Shown here: piece after piece, positions 58,925-64,000 of the stretch
Numbering within the stretch: position 1 is the first letter of the stretch
How the letters are laid out: the number at the start of each line of letters is the position of its first letter
Source of the DNA: Deinococcus cellulosilyticus NBRC 106333 = KACC 11606
GTDB taxonomy: Bacteria; Deinococcota; Deinococci; Deinococcales; Deinococcaceae
Direction of reading: 5' to 3'
NCBI RefSeq assembly: GCF_007990775.1
Contig: NZ_BJXB01000001.1
Location: 248,001-312,000 of the forward strand
DNA length: 64,000 nucleotides
The notes under the pieces: model-generated
The model's input: the letters and a program-made list of their open reading frames with translations, nothing else
Database searches by the model: none
What the model was told of the DNA's origin: nothing
Program-made: the position numbers and the translations under genes

Positions 58925-59953
58925 TCAGGAAGGTTGAACCGAAGAACATGCCCCCCCTGGGTCGATCTGGGAAATCATCGAGAGGGCTTCCTGCAAACAG
59001 CGTTCCCGTAAAGAGAGGGGTTCGAGCACCTGCACTTTGGAGCCCCAGGACAGCACCCAGGGCAGAATTTCTCTGGGAAAACCCTCGCTGTCCGTGCCGA
59101 CCCGGATGGTGGCGATGCTGGACCCATCTGCAAACTCATGGGTGAGGGTCAGGTTGGGATGCCCTCCTTCCTGCAGGCGTCTGGTCGCTTCCGCGTCAAA
59201 TCGCAATTTGACCTGGACGGGGGTTCCGCTGTGTGCTCCAATGACCCCCCAGGCACCAGAGAGGTATTCGCGCGGGTCAAAAGAGTCCGGGATGGTGTAG
59301 GTGGTGGGCTGCACCGTGGCATTCTGCATCCTGGAAAGCTTGAACGTGCGGACCTTCTGGTGGTATTTGCGTTCGTAACCAATCACGTAGGTGGCGAGGT
59401 TGGAACGGCTGACCTCCACAAAATACACTTCAAGTTCGTATTTCTGACGTCCAGGCCCTGAAGGGCTGTGATAATCAAACTGCACCACCCGGCCATGGAA
59501 CCAGGCTCTGGCGATGGTTTCCAGGGTGCGCCCTTCATCAGGGACTGGGCTGGTGCGCTGTTTGAGGTTAAGTGTGCTGCGGTACAGGGTGCTTCTGACA
59601 GGCTCACTGAGTTTGGAGGCCAGTTTCTCCAGCACCCGCAGGTAGTGGTGGTTGGGCGAGGTGGCGTGATGGTAAAGCATCCGCACGGCATTGTGGGTGA
59701 TGAGTGCCTCCACCTCATTGAGTTGTTCAGCGTTGCTGGGCAGGGAGTAGGTGTAGATTCCGGAAATGTTCTTGCCCTGCCTGAGTCCGATCTGCAGGTC
59801 CTGAAGGTCACGCAGACAACGCTGCACGCTTCTCTGGGAGATGTTGAGACGCTGGGACAGTTCCTTTGAAGTGCAGGGCCGATCTCTGAGCATCTCGATG
59901 ATTTCGTAGAGTTTGCGGGCCTTTTTGTGGTGTGCGTTGTCACTGTCGAACAT
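58925..59953 (-). CDS. WYL-domain transcriptional regulator
   Basis: This 342-residue protein has an N-terminal winged helix (LYEIIEMLRDRPCTSKELSQ, then RLNISQRSVQRCLRDLQ) and a WYL domain around residues 145-235 (GRVVQFDYHSPSGPGRQKYEL; ATYVIGYERKYHQKVRTFKL), plus a WCX-type C-terminal extension. WYL regulators bind ligands such as nucleic acid or nucleotides. AGGAGG precedes the ATG at 59953. A gene for a 53-residue secreted peptide lies upstream on the same strand, with a terminator between them. Confidence 0.87.
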   Translation of the reverse strand: MFDSDNAHHKKARKLYEIIEMLRDRPCTSKELSQRLNISQRSVQRCLRDLQDLQIGLRQGKNISGIYTYSLPSNAEQLNEVEALITHNAVRMLYHHATSPNHHYLRVLEKLASKLSEPVRSTLYRSTLNLKQRTSPVPDEGRTLETIARAWFHGRVVQFDYHSPSGPGRQKYELEVYFVEVSRSNLATYVIGYERKYHQKVRTFKLSRMQNATVQPTTYTIPDSFDPREYLSGAWGVIGAHSGTPVQVKLRFDAEATRRLQEGGHPNLTLTHEFADGSSIATIRVGTDSEGFPREILPWVLSWGSKVQVLEPLSLRERCLQEALSMISQIDPGGACSSVQPS

Positions 59954-60092
59954 GAGTGAGCCTCCTGCAGACAGGGTAGGCAGGAGGCGTCACCACTTGG
60001 TCGATAATTTGATGAAGTGTCCATTGAACTCAATTAACTTGAGTTCAGACCACTCAAGAGTGTGCTTGCTGTGATCTGCAAGCAGCCTACAT

Positions 60093-60125
60093 GGAAAAAC
60101 CCCCAGGGGCCATTGGGGGTTTTCC
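60093..60125 (-). terminator. Terminator of the small peptide gene
   Basis: GGAAAACCCCCA and TGGGGGTTTTTCC are inverted with one bulged base and a short loop. On the minus strand a T-run follows, so it would end the peptide transcript before the WYL regulator. Confidence 0.75.
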
Positions 60126-60152
60126 TGTAGAAGTGTCGCGTCTGCCTGAACC

Positions 60153-60314
60153 TCAGCCTCCGGAAGTGATCTTGGGTGGGTCTCCTTCGGCATGGGCCAC
60201 CGGAGCCACCGTGGCAACAGTCAGCAGGGAAAGCAGACAAATCAGGCTGACTTTGCGAAGAGAGAGGGCTTTGAAGTGCATTGCGGTTTTGGGGGTATGC
60301 ATGTTCTTTTGCAT
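60153..60314 (-). CDS. Tiny secreted peptide precursor
   Basis: This 53-residue reading frame has a clear signal peptide: LSLRKVSLICLLSLLTVA, then PVAHA with a probable cut after AHA. The mature part is only about 11 residues, EGDPPKITSGG. It starts at ATG 60314 or at internal ATGs (60302 or 60281); no strong ribosome site is seen. A terminator follows 28 bases after the stop, which supports a real transcript. A peptide of this size with an export signal resembles a signalling-peptide precursor, but no receptor is known. It lies upstream of a WYL regulator on the same strand. Confidence 0.5.
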   Translation of the reverse strand: MQKNMHTPKTAMHFKALSLRKVSLICLLSLLTVATVAPVAHAEGDPPKITSGG

Positions 60315-60792
60315 GCCCACATGTTTGAATTTGAGTGCGACAAATCACGTCGTTTGGAAATAATGAAATCGTCAACTCTTAAATGTCTTGACTGAGTTAT
60401 ATGTTATTTCAGAACTATAAATGAAAGTATTGAATTCGTTCACTGTGCATTTTTATTACAAAGCTTTCGCGACGCTTGTTGACGCAGCAGGAGAATACAG
60501 TGGGAGTTTTCCTGCCATCTGGGAGGCAATCCTGATGGATCTTCCCAGAGAAGTTTGCCAATCCTGAAGATTTTTTACGGAACAGAACTGCAGATTTGCA
60601 GAGTGACCTGCCCTGACGGATCATCACAACGGGGTGGACAGCGGATGGCTGAACACATGGCATCTGATGTTCATGGCATCTGCTGGAATGTGTCAGGAGC
60701 CCTGGCATTGACGGATGAGGTGCAGAATGCAGAGGGTTCCCTGTAAACTGTTCATCATCTGATTTCTATTCCAGTGGAGGAGGCCTTGGAGC
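60315..60792. other. AT-rich intergenic region, no gene seen
   Basis: I see no supported gene. An AT-rich part (about 60340-60470) contains TTGACT at 60388 as a possible -35. Short open frames here lack start signals or normal composition. Confidence 0.5.
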
Positions 60793-61194
60793 ATGAAAGC
60801 GAAAAAGTTTGTATCAAAACGAAAAAATAAAATTCTGTGGGTGATCCTGGGGCTCGCTCTTGTGGTGTTTTTGATCCCGCCTGCCAGCATTTTGCGCACC
60901 ATCATCTACCTGCCTGAGGCCAGCTTTCCCTACAGGCAGCAACACATTGGGTCGAATCATAGTTACCATTTTAAAAATCCTTTGATTTCCAAGACTTTGA
61001 TTATTCTACAGAAGCGCAGTATGAACAATTGGCAGCTGATTGTGTTGAATCCGGAATTCAGTCCCAAAGCCCTGGGGTGCTTCTCAGATGGATGGTGCAA
61101 CAGTCTGGTGGGACGTGTTCTGGTGCGGACCTCACCGGACAAGACAGGCCTGAGTCTTGATGGTCCTGCATCTTCCTGGAATCCCGAAAAATGA
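60793..61194 (+). CDS. Small membrane-anchored protein
   Basis: This 133-residue protein has a basic N-terminus (MKAKKFVSKRKNK) followed by one membrane segment (ILWVILGLALVVFLIPP) and an outer part with two cysteines (GCFSDGWCNSLVG). GGAGGAGG lies upstream of the ATG at 60793. The family is not recognised. The outer part could be disulphide-bonded. It is followed by a bidirectional terminator. Confidence 0.6.
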   Translation: MKAKKFVSKRKNKILWVILGLALVVFLIPPASILRTIIYLPEASFPYRQQHIGSNHSYHFKNPLISKTLIILQKRSMNNWQLIVLNPEFSPKALGCFSDGWCNSLVGRVLVRTSPDKTGLSLDGPASSWNPEK

Positions 61195-61282
61195 GGCCTG
61201 TCTCCAGGATTTGACGTCCTCTTGGCACCCAGTGTGCTCCCTGGAGGTGCTTTCCCTGGTTGAATTGCAGACCCGGAAGCAA

Positions 61283-61312
61283 AACACCCTGAACTCAGGG
61301 GTTCAGGGTGTT
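61283..61312. terminator. Bidirectional terminator hairpin
   Basis: AACACCCTGAAC and GTTCAGGGTGTT are perfect 12-bp arms with a 6-base loop, between the small membrane protein gene and the oxidoreductase gene. Confidence 0.75.
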
Positions 61313-61337
61313 GAACACTTCAGAGGATGGTCGGGTT

Positions 61338-62255
61338 TCAGGGAAGGAGCACCAGTTTTCCCCTCACATGTCCTTTCTCCATGACCCGGTGTGCTTTTGC
61401 AGCATCTTTCAGGGGGAAAGCCTCCTGAATGTGGACTTTCAACTGGCCCTTCTCGTAAAACTGCACCAGTTGCTCCAGACGTTCCAGGGAACGTTCCGAT
61501 CCCACCCAGGCAATGCCAAGTTGTCTTGCCAGCGGATGAAAGGCCAGTGTTCGGATGCGTTCGGGGTTCTTTGTCACCTTCAAGGAAACCCTCAGTGCCT
61601 CTTCGTTGCCGACAGCAACAAGTGAAGCTGTCACCCCCTGTGGGGCGAGTTCCAGCACCCTTTCCGCCAGACCTTCTCCGTGGCTCACGGGTTCTGTCCC
61701 CAGGCTTTGCAGGTATGCGTGGTTGCCAGGACTTGCTGTGCCAATCACCCTGGCCCCTCTGGCTTTTGCCAGTTGCACTGCAAAACTTCCCACCCCTCCT
61801 GCAGCGGCATGGACCAAGAGCACATCTTCTGGCCCCACCTGCAAAGCGTCCAGGGCGGTGAGGGCGGTCTGACCAGAAGCGGTCAGGGCTCCTGCCTCTT
61901 CCCAGGGCATCTGGGGGGGTTTGTGGGTGAGGGTGGCTTCTGAAACCAGCACATGCTCGGCGTAGGCGGCAAGAACCACCCATCCCAGCACAGCATCTCC
62001 AGACTTGAATCGGGTGACCTCATCTCCAATTTTTTCGACTGTGCCAGCAAACTCGTTGCCGATCTTCTGGGGAAATGAGGCTGGATAACGTTCGGCCATC
62101 AGGCCCTTGCGAAACTGCACGTCAAAAGGTTGCACCCCTGCCGCCCTGATCCTCACCAGAACCTGATTCGCAGAGGGTTCTGGAACAGGAAATGTGTGCA
62201 ATTGAAGGACATCTGGGTCTCCGTACACATGGAACACAATGGCATGGCTGGTCAT
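61338..62255 (-). CDS. Quinone oxidoreductase-like zinc-free MDR enzyme
   Basis: This 305-residue protein belongs to the medium-chain dehydrogenase/quinone oxidoreductase group: IGNEFAGTVEKIGDEVTRF in the catalytic part, and VHAAAGGVGSFAVQLAKARG for NADPH binding. The zinc-binding residues of alcohol dehydrogenases are absent. It would reduce quinones or enals. ATG 62255 follows AAGGAG. It is divergent from a TetR regulator, and an 18-bp palindrome lies between them, so it is probably TetR-controlled. Confidence 0.9.
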   Translation of the reverse strand: MTSHAIVFHVYGDPDVLQLHTFPVPEPSANQVLVRIRAAGVQPFDVQFRKGLMAERYPASFPQKIGNEFAGTVEKIGDEVTRFKSGDAVLGWVVLAAYAEHVLVSEATLTHKPPQMPWEEAGALTASGQTALTALDALQVGPEDVLLVHAAAGGVGSFAVQLAKARGARVIGTASPGNHAYLQSLGTEPVSHGEGLAERVLELAPQGVTASLVAVGNEEALRVSLKVTKNPERIRTLAFHPLARQLGIAWVGSERSLERLEQLVQFYEKGQLKVHIQEAFPLKDAAKAHRVMEKGHVRGKLVLLP

Positions 62256-62300
62256 GGTGGCTCCTTCTGGGCTCAAACCCGTTGGTTGACCCCAGTATCA

Positions 62301-62318
62301 TTCAATCAATTGATTGAA
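62301..62318. promoter_or_regulatory. TetR operator candidate
   Basis: TTCAATCAATTGATTGAA is a perfect 18-bp palindrome between the divergent oxidoreductase and TetR genes. On the plus strand its right half contains TTGATT, 18 bases before the -10 box TACAAT, so a bound repressor would block both promoters. Confidence 0.7.
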
Positions 62319-62333
62319 AAACAGGACTGCCCT

Positions 62334-62339
62334 TACAAT
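62334..62339 (+). promoter_or_regulatory. -10 box TACAAT of the TetR gene
   Basis: TACAAT ends six bases before GTG 62346; the transcript is probably leaderless with a GTG start. Confidence 0.55.
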
Positions 62340-62345
62340 GAAGGG

Positions 62346-62999
62346 GTGAGAAGGCGAAATGCGAAAAAAGAAGAGGTGGCCCCTCTTCCTGAACAGCCAG
62401 AAACCACGGGAAGCACCCAGGAAGATGCCCGCGAAAGGCTCTTGCAGGCCGCCCTCCAGGAATTTGGTGCGAAAGGGTATGCAGGTGCCCGCACCGCCCG
62501 GATTGCTGCTGTTGCAAAGGTCAACCCGCAACTGATCTCTTATTACTTTGGTGGAAAGCGTGGCCTTCTCGCAGCCCTCAGAACCCGCTGGATGGACACC
62601 GAGGAAACCCTGGTCCCACCTGCCTCTGGCTACAGAGCAGCCCTGGAGAAATATTTCGAGCTGACCCTGCAGCATCCCCACTGGGCCAGACTGGTGCTCT
62701 GGCAGTCTCTTGATGATGAGTTCACTGATCCGGACAGTCCAGAAGACCACCTGCAGAACCTGCGAAGCCATTACGAGCACGCCATCAGCAGAACCATCCA
62801 GAGGCAGCAGAATGGAGAGATCACCTCAGAGGTGGCCCCTGAGTTTGTGCAACTGCTGTCCCATGCGCTGGCTTTTGCTCCGGTGGCCCTGCCCCGAATT
62901 GTGGAGGGCATTCTGGGGCACACCCCAACTCCAGAGGAATACCAGAAATGGTGCATCGATCAACTGATGAAACTGCTCTCCGGGTCAGAACAAGCCTGA
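62346..62999 (+). CDS. TetR-family transcriptional regulator, GTG start
   Basis: This 217-residue protein has a TetR helix-turn-helix (LLQAALQEFGAKGYAGARTA, then RIAAVAKVNPQLISYYFGGK) and a helical ligand domain. GTG 62346 is chosen because TACAAT ends six bases upstream and the frame gives a normal N-terminus; the longer frame to 62130 runs through the promoter. It is divergent from the quinone oxidoreductase gene and probably represses it through the palindrome between them. Confidence 0.87.
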   Translation: MRRRNAKKEEVAPLPEQPETTGSTQEDARERLLQAALQEFGAKGYAGARTARIAAVAKVNPQLISYYFGGKRGLLAALRTRWMDTEETLVPPASGYRAALEKYFELTLQHPHWARLVLWQSLDDEFTDPDSPEDHLQNLRSHYEHAISRTIQRQQNGEITSEVAPEFVQLLSHALAFAPVALPRIVEGILGHTPTPEEYQKWCIDQLMKLLSGSEQA

Positions 63000-63039
63000 T
63001 TTTTGTTCACTGAAAAAAGCAAGGTAGGATGGTCCAACC

Positions 63040-63885
63040 ATGAAACTCTTGAGATTTGGCGAAGCAGGACAGGAAAAACCCGGCCTTCATGACGGACAGG
63101 TCATTCGTGACCTCAGTGCGGTGATTTCGGATGTACACCCCGCGACACTGGGCGATTCTGCCCTGCAGAAATTGCGTGACCTGGACCCTTCCAGCCTTCC
63201 CGAAGTGCCAGGAAACCCCAGAATCGGTCCCTGTGTGGCTGGAGTGGGCAAGTTCATCTGCATCGGGCTGAATTACAAGGACCATGCGGATGAAACGGGC
63301 GCAGCTTATCCAAAAGAACCCATCATCTTCATGAAGGCGACCAGTGCCATTCAGGGGCCCCATGACACCCTGCTGATTCCCAGAAACAGCAGGAAGACCG
63401 ACTGGGAAGTTGAACTGGGCGTGGTGATTGGCACGGCAGGCAAATACATCCCTGTCGAAGAGGCCCTGAACCATGTGGCAGGATACTGCACCGTCAACGA
63501 TGTCTCAGAAAGAGAATTCCAGATGGAACGCGGAGGCACCTGGGACAAGGGCAAGGGCTGCGACACCTTTGGTCCCATCGGGCCTTATCTGGTGACCCGC
63601 GATGAAGTGCCTGACCCCCAGAACCTGAAGTTGTGGCTGGAAGTGGACGGTCACCGCTACCAGGAGGGCACCACTGCCAACATGATCTTCACTGTGGCCG
63701 AACTGGTCAGTTACGTGAGCCAGTTCATGTCCCTCCAGCCCGGAGACATCATCAGCACCGGAACCCCTGCTGGAGTGGGGCTGGGACAGAAACCAGAGCC
63801 TGTCTACCTGAAAGAAGGTCAGACCCTCCGGCTTGCTGTGGAAGGCCTCGGAGAGCAGGTCCAGAAGGTGGCCCAGGATGCCTGA
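63040..63885 (+). CDS. Fumarylacetoacetate hydrolase family protein
   Basis: This 281-residue protein matches the FAH family: FICIGLNYKDHADETG begins the catalytic domain, and DWEVELGVVIG and GDIISTGTPAGVGLG carry family metal-binding and active-site positions. Members cleave acylpyruvates or related beta-diketones. TAGGAT lies nine bases before the ATG at 63040 with TTGTTC upstream. It follows the TetR gene by 40 bases and may belong to the same regulon; this is inferred from position only. Confidence 0.88.
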   Translation: MKLLRFGEAGQEKPGLHDGQVIRDLSAVISDVHPATLGDSALQKLRDLDPSSLPEVPGNPRIGPCVAGVGKFICIGLNYKDHADETGAAYPKEPIIFMKATSAIQGPHDTLLIPRNSRKTDWEVELGVVIGTAGKYIPVEEALNHVAGYCTVNDVSEREFQMERGGTWDKGKGCDTFGPIGPYLVTRDEVPDPQNLKLWLEVDGHRYQEGTTANMIFTVAELVSYVSQFMSLQPGDIISTGTPAGVGLGQKPEPVYLKEGQTLRLAVEGLGEQVQKVAQDA

Positions 63886-63945
63886 CTGGGTCGGACACGG
63901 ACTGACCATGCCGCTGTGCCATGTGTTCTGGATCTGGCGTGACGG

Positions 63946-64000
63946 TCAGTCGGCCCCCAGGTCCTGCTGGGTTTCCAGCACCCACTCTGAGTACACCCCT
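63946..64000 (-). CDS. C-terminal end of a further gene, mostly outside the window
   Basis: On the minus strand the frame from the window edge reads GVYSEWVLETQQDLGAD and stops at 63946. It looks like the normal end of a protein, convergent with the FAH gene. Too little is visible for a family call. Confidence 0.35.
   Translation of the reverse strand, partial: GVYSEWVLETQQDLGAD

Noticed and set aside
60360..60430. A radiation/desiccation response motif
   Set aside because: TTATATGTTATTT followed by TATAA has a loose resemblance but lacks the needed palindrome, and no response gene starts here.
60555..60746. A 63-residue open frame on the plus strand
   Set aside because: No ribosome site, mixed composition and no conserved pattern; it stops just before the good ribosome site of the next real gene.

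Overview
The window looks like a secondary replicon (megaplasmid or second chromosome) of a Deinococcus-type bacterium. The reasons are the overall protein character, the XPB helicase/Bax1 nuclease pair typical of Deinococcus and archaea, an iteron origin next to a RepA-type initiator with parA/parB nearby, and many promoters with a TANNNT -10 box 5-7 bases before the start codon (leaderless messages). The species assignment is an inference. I saw no rRNA, tRNA, insertion sequence or CRISPR array.

Layout. 1-12.2 kb: end of a LuxR regulator, dihydrolipoyl dehydrogenase, a small membrane protein, the Bax1-like nuclease and XPB helicase with a small secreted-protein gene wedged between them, a three-gene MbnP/MbnH copper-protein operon, two DJ-1/PfpI proteins and an AT-rich orphan. 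12.3-26.4 kb: a SWIM/SNF2 helicase, a DUF4384 protein, a sugar ABC transporter with a divergent AraC regulator, a LacI regulator, and two secreted lipoprotein glycosidases (GH26 and GH16). 26.4-32.2 kb: small conserved proteins, a BON-domain protein, parAB and an HD hydrolase. 32.2-40.4 kb: a LacI-sensor/GGDEF protein, an aldo/keto reductase, several small regulators and enzymes, and a PrsW-type protease. 40.5-43.2 kb: the replication region, with a rep gene, a 13-copy direct iteron array, a perfect DnaA box, an AT-rich element, and a lone inverted iteron with a palindrome cluster on the far side of rep. 43.2-48.4 kb: an AraC regulator divergent from ThuA, two Gfo/Idh/MocA oxidoreductases and a sugar isomerase. 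48.4-64 kb: an M29 aminopeptidase, penicillin-binding protein 1A, an SDR, a large modular GH13 amylase, a membrane GGDEF protein, a WYL regulator with a tiny secreted-peptide gene upstream, an oxidoreductase/TetR pair sharing an 18-bp palindrome, and an FAH-family hydrolase.

How it works together. rep, the iterons and parAB would replicate and segregate the element. Much of the rest is scavenging of plant or microbial polysaccharide: GH26, GH16 and GH13 enzymes outside the cell, a ribose-type ABC importer, and an intracellular oxidoreductase/isomerase set that fits 3-keto-sugar chemistry. LacI, AraC, TetR and XRE regulators lie beside the genes they probably control.

Most unusual points. ParA carries an N-terminal domain resembling a Phd/YefM antitoxin, with no toxin gene nearby and TGTACA/TGTACT sites in its promoter. 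A perfect palindrome with the core TTGCTGCGCCGGCGCAGCAA occurs three times; two copies flank parAB. A 53-residue secreted-peptide gene lies upstream of the WYL regulator. An MbnP/MbnH pair sits here without any methanobactin gene. All functional calls come from reading motifs by eye; no database search was run.
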